Positions 1 through 13,005 of a stretch of 64,000 nucleotides of DNA are shown piece by piece (within the stretch, counting starts at the first letter, position 1; every line of letters begins with the position of its first letter). Location: the NCBI RefSeq assembly GCF_016859285.1, contig NC_053417.1, forward strand, positions 24,059,206 to 24,123,205, in the 5' to 3' direction. A program made the position numbers and the translations under genes. Below the pieces are notes generated by a model. That model saw only the letters and a list, made by a program, of their open reading frames with translations. It searched no databases and was not told where the DNA came from. This stretch comes from Xiphias gladius (Eukaryota > Chordata > Actinopteri > Istiophoriformes > Xiphiidae).

Positions 1-1263
1 CACAAAATGAGAACCCAAAGATTATAGTTTTATACATATTTAACACCAAAAAAAAAAAAAAACCTCTGTAAAAAGGGACACAATCAACCTGGAGGGGTGG
101 GGGGGTGGTCTACCACTACAAATTAGGAAATCCAATCAAGCAAGTGCTCATTTTGGAGTAGTTGATGTTTAAAGCGCTCTTCTGTGGGGACAAAGTAGCA
201 AACATACACTCAAATAAGACAGGACTTTAACAAAGTCCCCCATCCCACTTTTCATTCAAGCTTGCTCTTAAGGATTTACTACAGGCTGCCAATTACAACA
301 CCCTTTGCTCAGATCTTTAATATTACGGTTACTGTACATTATTCTTGATTCTCTAGCATTCAGAAGACCATTTGAGCAGAGACCCATTAAAAATAGGAAA
401 GCATGTTAATGAAAATAGACAAGACAGTTATTTTGATCATAGAGGTAAATGCAGGTCATCATTAAAAAGAAAAAAAAAAAACTACAAGTCGGAGAAAAAA
501 AAAAAGGGAGACCACAGATTTAAAGGGGCAGTATCTTTTAACTGATTTTCATGCTTTTGAATGTATATCTTGAACAGCCCGTTAATCTTAGAAGTGAGGA
601 CCTTTTTTTTTTTTCTAAACTGGAGTGTTCATAAACGGGAGTGAAACGCATTGATAGACTGGGTGGGATGACATCTGGGAACATTGCATAGAAGAAAAAG
701 TAAGCTGAGAGTCTTAATTGGGGAGAAAGGTCTTTCGCTGGGGGATGTCCTCTAAAACAAATCACTGCATTAGCCAGAAGCAGCAAAGGTTGAGTCAGGT
801 ATTAACTTTAGATCTTTGAACAGATACAAAGGAAGTGTAATTCACTCCCACAATTCCCTTTGAATGCCACTGCCTATTCATAGTTCAGACCCAGTGCTTA
901 ATGACAAACACGCAGGCACTGCAAAGGGGAAAATCTTAGCGATGCTAACAGACTTATTATAGTACATAGTTTGAGCCTACTATGGGTTACACGTATGTGT
1001 ATCTGAAGCTTTCACCTCACGTTCCAAATATGGAGACATGGTGGGAAGACTCAGCGGTTAACTAAACATACTTAAACACTAATGGTGTGATGATTTAAAA
1101 GGCCCTTCTTTTGTGAAATGACATTAAAAGCGTACTGTCTCTTTGAATCCCATTGAATCCCTGGGGTTGGAAATGACAGGGGGGGTCAACTTATGTCTGC
1201 CTTTTGATATTTCCACCTCCTCCCACCCTTCACACTAACCCCCTGCTCCTTTCCGGTGGTTCT
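1..1263 (-). other. cs 3' UTR and downstream sequence
   Basis: AT-rich sequence downstream of the cs stop codon, with several A/T runs. It should contain the 3' untranslated region. No canonical AATAAA was found on the minus strand; an ATTAAA at 316-321 is a weak candidate poly(A) signal. The small reading frame at 538-786 has no recognisable features and is taken as chance. No other gene was seen. Confidence 0.5.
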
Positions 1264-4200
1264 TCAGCCTGACTTAGCTCCCACCAGTGTCATCAGTCCA
1301 TCTGTGCTCATGGACTTGGGGCGCTCCAAGGGGAAGCCCAAGGCTCTACTCCACACCAGCTGGGCCAGCACGCCGAGGGCTCGGGACACACCGAAGAGCA
1401 CAGTGTAGTAATTCATCTCAGTCATTCCATAATACTGCAGACAGAAAAAAAAAAAAAAAGGAGGCACATCAGGATCTGTACTTGCTACCATGACTGATGA
1501 ATGACTAAAAGCCACCACATTTGTCTTACCTGCAGCAGCACTCCACTGTGAGCGTCCACGTTGGGCCAGGGGTTCTTGGCCTTACCCTGCTCCAGGAGCA
1601 CATTGGGCACAATCTTGTAAAGCTGGGCAACCAACTTGAACATGGGGTCGTTGGGCAGATGCTTCAGGGCAAATTCACGCTGGCAGGTGTAACGTGGGTC
1701 AGTCTTCCTCAGGACAGCATGGCCATAGCCTGGCACCACCTACAGCCAAGTGAGAGGGCAAATTTTCCTCAACTTTTGAACCGGGCCAAGATCCTACTAC
1801 TCCTTCTACTACTTGTAACTCTTTGCTTAGCATTTTTACAATAGTTGTTATTTTGTTACTATTATAATGACATACGACTTGCACTTACTTTTTTTGTATT
1901 TATTTTATTTATTCATTTTTTTTTTAATGTTATCGTGTAAACTGTAGCACTGAAAAAACAGAATTTTATTCCCTGTAGTGAATATTGTATATGAAGAGAA
2001 TGAAAATTCTACCTTGTTTATTACAAAAGAAAAGACAAGCTACATCAAGTAAGTAGGACAAAATAGTCAATAAAAATATGGGTTTTAAGGTGTGCAATCT
2101 CAAATTGTCAAAGGGCAAAGAGCCCTTGTGGCTAAAGCCCAGTCACCCTTGATTTTCTTATAATGCTATCTGAATTGAGGAATAATTCCTAATTCATGTC
2201 ATATCAGAGTTACTGTAATTATGAGTTTCTGACTTGTAAATAACATATATCTGACTTGGCATTTAATAATATGGAAGTGCCTGAAAATCAAACTAATAAG
2301 GAAGCTTCACATCAGACAAATGCCATGACTCAATCTAATTAGACCGAAGCTTAATGGATATAGTGTTATAATGTCAATGCACAGTAATTTTAATCCTCAC
2401 ATAACCCATTTTGTAATCATACAACCGTCTCGATGACGTTAATGCGGATGAGGCCATCCTAAAAAAAAAAAAAAAAAAACCATGGCAGTGTGGCATATGA
2501 CCCCTGAGTTTACAAACCATAAACCCGGTATGGTTTATCCAGAAAATGCAAAAAATGAATTCTTACTAATAACGACAACTGGTCATGGAAGTGCTGTGTC
2601 TTTACCCTTCCAGACTTGAGTGTGTTCCAGATGTAATCCCTCATCCTCTCGTCGGACACCTCTCCCCCCAACTCCTTCTGCAGGGCAGTCAGCCACACCA
2701 GAACCTCCTGTGAGAGGCAGAGGACAATGCACATTGATGAGTGGAAACTCAAAATGCTTTATAGTCATTATACATACTTATCATTCATTCAAATTTAACA
2801 CCAAATAAGCACATGACACTTTTCCTTGATATTATCTGAGCTTGTGTGGCTGTCCAGTAAAAATACTGCAGCAGAAGAGCGTAGCAGAAACTAGTAAAGC
2901 CCATTTCACACAGGCACTTTCCTCTGTATGCGTTTGTGGAATTTTAAATGTTGACATCATGTCTGAAAAAAGCCCAGGGTCATTTTAATATAAAACTCTT
3001 GCAATACGTCAAAATCATCAATATGTGAGCAAATTAAGAATTAAATGAGAACCAAAGCTGTCATCTTGAACACTTGTTAACAGCAGTGTCTCGGGGGCTG
3101 TCAGTCAGTGTAAAATAGGCAGCTGAATACCACTGCAACTAATTAGCTAATAATAAAACTGATGGCAAAAATTTATTGAAGGTAAGGGAACTTTGACAGC
3201 TTTTGAGTTTACTGCAGCAGTTGTGAGCTTCCCCCAGGCAATGACTAAGAAGCCGTAAAGATTAACATTCAACTCCAAAATTAGTTTTACAGTCCAACAC
3301 TGAGGCAGCCTGTGTGACAGAGCCTTTGTGTCGTTGTTTTTGTTCTCAGTGTTGTTCATGTGACACCATAATGTGAGAAAAAAAAAAAAATTCTACCCTG
3401 AACTGTCATATAACATGTGACAAGAGCTAACATATTTACAGCAGACATTTTAACTCATAGTAGGAAAAGCACAGGTTTTACTAACAACATTAACACTGGC
3501 TCAGTTCCGTTCAAATGTCTCAGTAAGTCATGACATTGTGACTGTAAGCCAGCATGCACAATAACAGGACCCTGAAACCGAAGAAGCTGAGTGGACATCA
3601 GCTATTATATTATATTTATTAGTAGCATCTGTGCTTTTCCTACAGTGACGTGTCAAGAAGTCTCCCAGATGCCAGAAATCACTGCTTTGCAGCAACCTCT
3701 CAAGCCAGATAAACTGCATTTTCTATATGTGAAAACAGAGTGAGAACGGTGATGTGCTTTGTACAAACCTGATTGGCCAGGCCATGCAGAGGACCAGCCA
3801 GACCATTCATGGCAGCACTGAAGGACAGGTAGGGGTCAGACAGGGCACTGCCCACCAAGTGGCTGGTGTGGGCACTGACATTGCCTCCTTCATGATCACT
3901 GTAACATTACAAAAAAATTTTACAAAATCAAACATGTTGACTCAGCAAAACTGCCGGAGATTAAAATTTTGCCGGGGATTATACTGGCATCCATTCCACG
4001 ACAAAACGCAGTTTTCGTTGGACACTGCCATCCAGTCACTGACTGAAATGTGAAGGGTAGCCATTTATCTACCCTCTACTGACCGAACAGTATATTTGTG
4101 CAGTCCTCCGTGTGTAGTCTGAATGTTAAATAAATTCACCAGTGGGGACTGCAACACTAGTGCCTTTAGTCTGATAATGTGACATTACCCTTACACATCT

Positions 4201-7200
4201 CCTGCGAGGTTCACGTGTTTAATGACTACACAAACTACAGGTTCTGTATAATAATATCATCCACTATTTATTGTGGGTAGCAGCAAATTCAGAATAGCAA
4301 AACTGCTGTATTTGTAGAACATCATAAGTTTCAACACTCAAATGACTGCATTAGGGAGGATGCTACTTAAAACTATCTGACAGGCTCAGACTTGGCATGG
4401 CTAAACCAGTGTCCACTCATGTAAGGTGCCTCGAGTTAATAATATACAGCGAACAATCTCATTAAAAGTCAAGTTGTCTAATCCATATTATTTTTTACAT
4501 TACATTTTGACATTACCCTTATTGTTTTAGTATTCACTGTTACATCACCCTGATATTGGGCTATTATTTCAGTAAAATTGTTCAGACAGAATATTTTCGT
4601 ACACTTTTGTTCTTTTTCCTGAGGAAAATCTGGATACTATATGATTTGTAAATCTTGTGTTTTTTAACATCTTACAACCATGTTGGAAATAAGTGTTCTC
4701 ACTTCAACATGTTATCCTTAGGATTCTTTTTGGCATGAAAATCCCTGGGTAATACTCAATATCATCTTAGCCGATGGGCACAGAAAACCGATCAATCTGT
4801 TTTCAGTGTGTCCAGTTTTTCAAACATTTGCTTCAAAGCTCGACATTTAATCTACATTGAAAACACATGACTTGATCAAAGTGTGACTAGAAACAGAAAT
4901 GGAGCATAAATCCTCAGAAAATGCTAAGGCACTCATTTCAAAATCAAAGCTAGTTTATAATCTATTAGGAAGTTTTTCAAGTTTCACCTGTGGATAGTGA
5001 GGTAGAGCCTCATTAGCTCTGTGAACTGGGGTTCAGAGTACCCCAGCATGTTGGTGAAGTTGTGGGACCAGTCCAGGTTGGAGTCAATGGCTCCGATACT
5101 GCTGCCTTCGCGGTACAAGTTGCGATAGATCTTGGCAGCAATGCAGGGCAGCTTGGCAATCAAGTCCATTGAGTCTTCATAGATAAACTATGAGAGGCAA
5201 CGTAAAATGATTAGGAAAGAGTCCATGACACCAGACCAAAAGTCTACTGCCATGCTAGGAGTTCTGAGAGACTGTAATGCTCTTTATACAACAATAAAAA
5301 AAATTGTTAGATTGATGTAAAATGGAAACGTTATCTGAGGACACTGCCTATACTAAATATAATGGTAATCCATCTAATAGACAAGATATTTCACTCTGAA
5401 CCAACAGTCCAACATTTCCATCCATGGTCCCAGGTTAGGAGTATGATTTAAGAGGAGATGAAATAAGATGTAAACTCACCTCCCAGTACTTGGACTTGTG
5501 GACACCCTCAGAGTAAGCCCGTGCAAAGCTGCTCTCACTGTTCAGAGCTGTAATGGCGGCACTGAACTGAGACATGGGGTGCAGGTTTGTAGGGAAATTA
5601 TCCAACATGGTGACAACGTGAGAGGGAAGTGCTGCTCTCTTCGCCCACTCTTTGGACACCCAGTTCACCTGGAGGCAGAGAAGCACACAATATAAGTGAA
5701 TGATCTGAAAGACTTTCTTTTCTGCTCTTTCTGTATGAATTTTACAAGCTGTGGACAAGGTGTGCCACAGACACACGAAACACAGAGTGCAGTAACATTA
5801 CTTTCCCACCAAATGCTATGTACAATCACTATGGCAAAGAAAGGGCAGACGCTGTACATTATACAAGTAGAGCAGAAACTTTTTGTTAACTTATCCTCCT
5901 TAGCGGACTTCTCTGAGTCAATGGCAGATGCGTTAATATGCTTAATATTAGATAAAAAGGAAAAAGATGTGAAAAGTTGCAGTCAGCCAGAGAGATGAAG
6001 GCTTATAAGTAAGTTTATCCTTATATGACTTCACCTTGTTTCACAGTCATAAAACAATCTTTAGTTTATGCAAGATGGTTTTCCAGAGTCATAAATGATT
6101 GAAAGAGCCAAACATCTTGTGATCCACATTCCCACGGTTATATCAAGGGGACAGAAATCTTGTTATGCCTCACATATCAAGGAGTCCTTGAACAAATCTG
6201 TGGCAAAAGTCACCTTCATCTGACATTTGTTATACAGCAGGAATATTCAACTTTGATAATGCTGAAACAGTATGGGGAGATTCTGTAAAAATCTGACAGA
6301 AAGTGTCTGAGATACCAGCACTGACAGATGGAAGGAAAAGATGAACGGCTGCCCAGTCCTGCCTCATTATAGATCTTAAGTACAATAAACTTAGCAGGTC
6401 CAGCGCTCCTCTCCCACTCACCTGCTCCTCAGTGGGAACCTGCCCTGTGACCAGCAGCCAGAATAGGCCTTCAGGCAGCGGCTCCTCGCCTCCTGGAGCT
6501 TTAGGCAACAACTCCTGACACTCTGGAATGCTGTAGCCCCGAAAACGGATGCCCTGTTTATCAATGGAGAGAGAGGAAAAGATAGAAAACGAAGCGTTGG
6601 TTGTGATAAACAAATGCACAGCCCAAGTCTCCTGAAATGCACCATCAAGTGAGTGTTAGCAAGCTGCCATCATGAGCTCCAGTTCTACCAATGAATTTGG
6701 ATGATTCAGTATCACACTCCATGTTGTTGCCTGATGACAAGATATATGAATACAAAGCTATACAGAAAGCTCTCAGCTTCAGTAAGAAAGCGATCACGAT
6801 AAGGGCCTATGAGGCAGGGACCAAGAGAGTTCGAATTATAGCCACTGTTGACAAATCTACTTTTCAGAGCTCACTGGTAGACACTTTATGTAATGGTGAC
6901 ACTGTTTCTATATTACCTCAAACCTGGTTTGGCATTTTTGTACTGCAATTTTTTGTTACTGATCTGTCAACATATACACCCATATCATTATATCTGCAAT
7001 ATCCTAACATCTGGTGATGTATCAGTGGTGGATTTACTGGTCTAGCTCTAATACTGACCTCCTCAGGATCCAAAACAGAGGTCTCATACACCAGACCCTT
7101 CATCCCCCTCATACCTCCGTAGACCTGTGGATGAAAACATACAAAAACACAAGCGATATAAACATTACATGCTGAAAACTGGCTTGTTAACAATACGACT

Positions 7201-10200
7201 ACAGCAATACAACACTGGATTTTTAAAGCAAAAGTCTACTGACCGCTCAGCTCAGCAGTTATCAAGAGCTGGCAAGAGAGTTTAACATTACGTCTGTAAT
7301 ACTATGCGCTGGAATAAGAGAATACTAATAAATACATTTCCATGAAAAGGACAGGCCACAGCTACATGATTACTTGTTGTCTGAAAGTAAAACAGACCCA
7401 GCGACCCAAGAAATTCTTCTAAAATCCCCTTGGCTACCAGCCAGAGGTTAGAGGCGAAGTGAGATAAACGAAAGAGGATGACGAATGTGTACATGTGTAC
7501 GTGTGTGTGTGTGTGTGTGTGTATATGTGCATGCAAGCATGTGTAGTAGTTTTGCGAATCTGTAACTGGCAGTGTCCAGTTTGAAGGGCAGGTTTGAGTG
7601 ACTCAGCTAAAATGTTTCTGTTGAGAGGAAGCAGTTTGCATAGTGACCTCTGAGGGAGATGACCGAACAGTGATACCTGACAGTAAATACTGCTAGGCAG
7701 GCCTAGACGGATTAGGTGAGGCCATCATGCCATGTCTAATCTGCATCATGGCTGATGGCCCACATGCTCATTTCTAAATGTAATATAATGGATCAAAAGA
7801 ATCTTGCTTGGTTTTTAAATGGTTTGTAGTTCTCGTTTTATTCTGATCCCTTAACACGTTAACCATCCTGTTTATTTTATCCAGCATCTCAACAGTTACT
7901 CACCATGTCAACAGTAATCTGTCCTATATTGGTTTTTCCATACTGTTGTTTAAAGTTCTTGATCCTGGTCTGTTCTTTAGGGATAAGGTCTGCCAGAACA
8001 TCCTTCAGATTCTGTTAAAAAAAAACAAAAAAACAAAAACACAACATTTAAGATGAAGTGGGTTAGAGAACACAGTGCCTTTTCTAATTACCACACACAA
8101 ATGACCCACTTACACTTCAAAATAAAAACCTGGGAAAAATTGGATGCAGACAGACAATCCTGGAGGGAACTGAGCATACTTACTGTTGATGATGCGCTGG
8201 CATTTCTGGCAGCCACAAGGAAGTAGGTGGCATTCTGCGGAGTAGACACAGAAATAATAAAATTTTGAGTAATAGTACCACGACAGACCCTAATATAAAT
8301 TTAAAGGTCACAGCAGCATTTTAAAGCCACCAAAGCTACTTATGTATGAACTAAGACAACCTTGCAGCAGCTCAAAATATTTTGGACAACAACATAGAAG
8401 GGTCATTCCATAACAACTCATATAGGACCTCCCTGTTCGTGTCATGGACTTTCTTGAAAAAAATTTATTCAAAAAATTCTATTAAACTCATGGGACCTTG
8501 CAACATCCTATAGCTCAACTCCAAATATTTTTTAGTTATGAATTTTTGAAGTTTGGTTCCCAGAGCTATAGGTCTTCGTTTTTTGAGATTCTTTGTATGT
8601 GTATTGTAAGCCTCACCAATTGCTTATTTTTCACTGGATTGGGTTGAAATTTGTACTGAACGTTCAATTTTCAAAAATCTGCATCTCTAGTTTTCCCTTT
8701 CTTGCAACCAAATTTGGATTATGCATCGTATTAATATAGTACTATCACATCTAAAAGTTATGTAAGTGCCCCAGATCTTGTTAAATATAGTTCGGAGCTG
8801 AAAAAAAAAAAAAACACCTTTTAAGATGTTTTGATTGTATATATAATTTATTTTAGTTATATTTCATCTTTTAACAGTTTTTGGAAAACATAATTTCTAG
8901 CTGTAACAATCTTTGGTTTTATTTATTAATTCATCAGAATTTGAGTTTTTATCTGATATATATATTTTTTTTTTGAGAAAATCCATGACATGAACTGGAA
9001 AAAGTTCTGAATACTGGGTCAGTTGGCATAGAATGACCCAACACTGTTGTGAATTTCTATTAGTTTGCAAGTGCAATGACCTTCCAACCTGGTTAACGTG
9101 GAGGACTACAGTCCTTTTTTCTTAAATGGTTCTCCAGTTCAGATCATTTATGAACTGAGTAAACCAACACATAATTAAAATCAATCATCCTTATTAGTTT
9201 CTGAATAGTAAGAAACTCAATATTTTAAAACTCTTTACGTTATAATAACAGGTTCTTTGTGACTATTTTAGATTGAGCTGAGACTGACCATTTCAATACA
9301 TGATTGCCATTAATGGAAGCAATTTATCAAGGATGTTAAATGTGAAGGAATCCTTCCTTTTAATGCCAAGCACTTTATTTCTCCCATCTCAATTCCTCCA
9401 TCATCTCAAAACAATTTTCAACTTGTCTCGTCTCAATTTTTATCCCTTTTGTAATGAGTTGGCTGGTGGTTAATTTCTACTCAATTCATCCAAAATTTAG
9501 ACTGAGATAAACTGTTATGAAGTGGTTGGGCAGATCACTTCATACAGCTACAAGAAGTAACTACTAGCGAGCACCATTCCTGGACATTCCTCACCTGACG
9601 TGTGGTGATTACCCCACCAAAATTCACCCATTAATTCACAAACCGAGCTTGTAACTGACTGCCAATGATGTGAACATGTTCTGTGTCATACAAATATTGC
9701 TCCACTTCTATCAAACAGCACAGCGTGTACCATTTAAAAAAAAAAAAAAACACACACACGCAACACAATCACACCACCACTTTACAATGTCAATTTCCCC
9801 ATAATTCTGACGCAGGCCCTGATTCTTTTAGTTACACTATAAACATTTACTATTTTAAGACACAGATATAAATAAACTTATAAGCCTAATTGTTTCATTT
9901 CTTTTTAGATTTAACTCTTGGTAAAACATAAGACTACCATCACAGGCATCCTAGGTTCAAATCCAGAGTGAGTCAGGTTAACTAGTCACAACTTGTGAAT
10001 TTCATGCTAATTGATGAAATATGTGATACTCAAAGGTTTTCTGTTGCTAAACTCCTTCATGTCTTGACATGAAGGATTTAAGGAAGACGAAGGAAAGGGA
10101 AAGATAGTTTTTAAAGTCAATGTTTATTCTGATTGCAGAGGCCTTAAATGGAATTAAACACCTTGTATTAACGTGGATTTTTAAGTGCATTACTATAAGT

Positions 10201-12780
10201 TCATTTCTGCATGACTGAAATAAATCCCAAACCGTCTGAAAGGTAGAGCAACGATTAGTCAATTAGACGGTCAAAAGAAAATTAATGAGTGCCTATTTTG
10301 ATCATTATTCTAATCTTTAAAACACTTTTTCAAGCAAAGGGGCCAAACATTTGACAATTCTACCCTTTCAAATACGAGGATTTACTGCTTTTCCTTGTCG
10401 TATATTATAGTAAACTAAATATATTTTGGTTTTCAACTGTTGGTTGGACAAAAACAAGATATGTGATGAAGTTACCTTAAGCTTCAGAATGGTGTGACAG
10501 GCATTTTTCAGTCTTTTGATCTTTTACGGACCAAACGTTTAATCGACAAAATACTCATCAAATTTATGCATAATGAAAATTATAATTTGTTGTATCCTCA
10601 TTGGAAATATACAGGTGATTTACAGTTATTTACAATGCTTCCTTTTTAACTTGATAATCATGAAAGGTTGGCAGGTATTTCACTAAATGAACTATGTGAT
10701 TGAAAAAACAAAACCAAAACAACAACAAAAAACAAAAAACCAAAACAAAACATTACACTGAGTAACCAAAAATGTCTATATAGTTAAGGATGCACAGGCT
10801 TATAAGCCTTATATTGTTGCTGGAAGTGGAACAAGACTACAGGATGTAAGACAGATTAAAAGCGACTGGCCGTGGTTATGAAAGTGTTTGGAGGATAGTA
10901 ATCTTGTTGGAAGCTCAGTGACAGTACTGAGAAGTTGAGCCTACTGCTGCTCACGACTGTAACAGGACTCCTCTGCCAGCTTATTAAAATTATCAATGGG
11001 TAAGGGAGGAGTCTGGGGGATAGGTGACAGCTGGCTCTGCTCCCAGTGGGATCACCTCCCAACAACCACAACTAGTTGGAGTTGATCAAAGGCTGACAAG
11101 GCTAACTGAAACAAAGACTAGGCTCTTGCGTCACCACACACACACACTCTACACAGCTGACGGAGACATTATGTAACAGCTCAGGTTCTTAAATATAGAG
11201 CGCCAGTTTCGCTCAGTCACTCCCAACTTCCAGTGGCCTGGGAGAAAGGTTAAAGCAACTACACTGCACAAGAGGGTAAAGGAGCCAAACCAGAGGCTGT
11301 GTTTTTCCCACTGACCTAACATTCTCTTAGGTCAACAGAACTAAACATACAACCTGACAGGAAGAAGAAAACATTGTTGAAAACATGTTTTTTGTCCCTT
11401 AATGACATTAGACAGAAATATGGAAAAACCTCTCCAAGTCTCGTATTGAGCATTTGTTGAATCCACATTTACACTCCCTTTTTTCCCCACTGTATTTTTG
11501 AAAATATAGTTTCGACATTAAAACATTTGAACACAGTGAAATCTAGATATATATTAAAATCAATTTTCTTTCCTAAAAAACCTGAAATTATCTGAACATC
11601 ATGGGACATCCACATCTACAAAGTCCTTGCTCTAGACATGAGAGTCACAGGATATTCAGAAATAGCTCGGAAACAAAACAAACAGAAAAAAAAACAGCTT
11701 ACTAATGAATCTTGCGAACAAAGATTACAACTGATAAGAGAGAAAGGGTGAGTGTGACAGGTTAGCTGCACAGAGTCCTAATTACAAGACTGATAACAGG
11801 GACACTACGCAATAACCCTTGGTTTTCACAGAGTTCAATGAAAGAAACCATTTAGTCACTGATAACTTGCTATAGGAGAGTAACATCTAGTAATAAATAC
11901 TTAGGTAGTGGGTGAAAAGCTGATATGAGGGTCATTGCGTGTAAATTGTCTAGGCTGAGAGGTCAGTGGAGTAAGACAGTAGGTTACAGTCACTGGAAGG
12001 TTACTTACTTTATTACTGATTGGCAGCCAACGCATAGCAAGTCATACCAACCAGTCAACTATTCAAGCAATTCCCATGTTCTACTCACCACCAAACAGAT
12101 ATCTGAAACTGATGTTAGATGCCTGGACCCACACTACAGCACTTTAACCTACAGCGTGAAATCCAACTGTAAAATTAACTTTTGACATTTTGGTTAACAT
12201 GAAGTAAGTTTTGAGGACCCCATTAAATTATGTGACTTTGGATAAATGTCTGGAGCCGTAACGTGAAGGTCAACGGGGGTTGGCGAGAACAGACAAAGTT
12301 TAAGCTGAGTTTAAAAGCACACAGTGTCTGTAACCGGGCGGGACACGTACTCTTGACTAATAAGAAAGAAACGGGGAAATTAACACGGTCTGGTCATAAC
12401 TGGCTAAAGAAACATGCCCAGGCTGTGACAATACCAGGCCAGCATAAAGAGCAACGGTACTTAAGCTAACGATAGCTACCAAGACACAAATTAGAAATCG
12501 AACATTATAGACAATAACAGGGTGTAAAGACTACTCTTAAAAAGCTTTACCACTGTTTTGTCGGTTATTAACCGCGCTCTTGTCCAACAGCATTTCACAA
12601 TGTGGTTGACAAGGCTAAGCGGGCTAACGTTAACTAGCCCGCCTATACGTCGTTAGCCGTTAGCTCCCGAGTTAACGGCGACAGCTTTGACTGAGAAAGT
12701 GTCATCGAAGACGTTTCTCGTCCTCTTACCTTCGAATTGAGGAGTTTAGGCGCTAGCCTGCTGACAGTGAGGAAGGACAT
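1264..12780 (-). CDS. cs: citrate synthase, mitochondrial (complete, 11 coding exons)
   Basis: Condenses acetyl-CoA and oxaloacetate to citrate in the mitochondrial matrix, the first step of the TCA cycle. Coding exons in transcription order: 12730-12780, 8184-8234, 7904-8011, 7059-7124, 6422-6553, 5480-5668, 4988-5187, 3769-3898, 2606-2707, 1530-1739, 1264-1434. They join in frame with GT-AG borders to 1410 bp (469 aa). The first two exons give a basic, Ser/Ala-rich mitochondrial presequence starting [12 protein letters not shown]. The three catalytic residues are present: His304 in GPLHGLANQ, His350 in [11 protein letters not shown] and Asp405 in PNVDAHSG; the substrate-binding SDHEGGN motif is near 266-272. 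The C terminus is [12 protein letters not shown] chose the ATG at 12778-12780 because it opens the presequence and the upstream DNA is promoter-like. Intron 1 (4.5 kb) carries a terminal-inverted-repeat element. Nothing suggests damage; it should be a functional enzyme. Confidence 0.97.
7499..7522. repeat. (GT)n microsatellite
   Basis: About 12 GT units in the cs intron between coding exons 4 and 3, seen directly. Confidence 0.9.
8400..9039. mobile_element. non-autonomous DNA transposon with about 20-bp terminal inverted repeats
   Basis: The left end starts GGGTCATTCCATAACAACT and the reverse complement of the right end reads GGGTCATTCTATGCCAACT, so the 640-bp AT-rich block is bounded by matching inverted termini. 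It contains no open reading frame of note. A target-site duplication is not clear. It lies inside cs intron 1. The superfamily was not identified. Confidence 0.65.
10420..10610. repeat. degenerate copy of a common teleost dispersed repeat (ATCGATTAATC family)
   Basis: Contains the family signature of a run about interest in an 'aagatatg' segment, 'cttaagcttcagaatggtgtgacag', then 'accaaacgtttaatcgac'. It matches other copies in this window near 38760, 44985, 51840, 60745 and 63315. Located in cs intron 1. Confidence 0.5.
12619..12642. repeat. perfect 8-bp-arm palindrome in cs intron 1
   Basis: GCGGGCTA and TAGCCCGC flank the 8-base core ACGTTAAC, about 90 bases after the exon 1 splice donor of cs. 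The same core region contains a 12-mer (12623-12634) that also occurs just after exon 1 of racgap1. Confidence 0.7.
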
Positions 12781-13005
12781 TGTTTCTGTGTAAAGGTGTT
12801 ATTTCCAATTGTTCGTTACAACTAAGGAAGCCGCTGCCACTGCACCACAGAGCTGATTGAAGGTGCCCCTACAAAAAGCAGAAGGTTGAAGAGGGATTGG
12901 GGCCCGCATGTATTGGCATTGTTGATTGGACGACGCACCGGATCGCTACGATGGCGTAGAGGGATCTGATTGGCTAGTGTGCTACTGGGAGCACGCCGAT
13001 TGGAT
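12781..13005 (-). promoter_or_regulatory. cs promoter with five CCAAT boxes
   Basis: Immediately upstream of the cs start codon, ATTGG (CCAAT on the cs strand) occurs at 12896-12900, 12912-12916, 12925-12929, 12969-12973 and 12999-13003. The fourth reads GCCAATCAG on the minus strand, a textbook NF-Y site. No TATA box is obvious, as expected for a housekeeping gene. The transcription start is inferred to lie between about 12790 and 12890. Confidence 0.6.
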
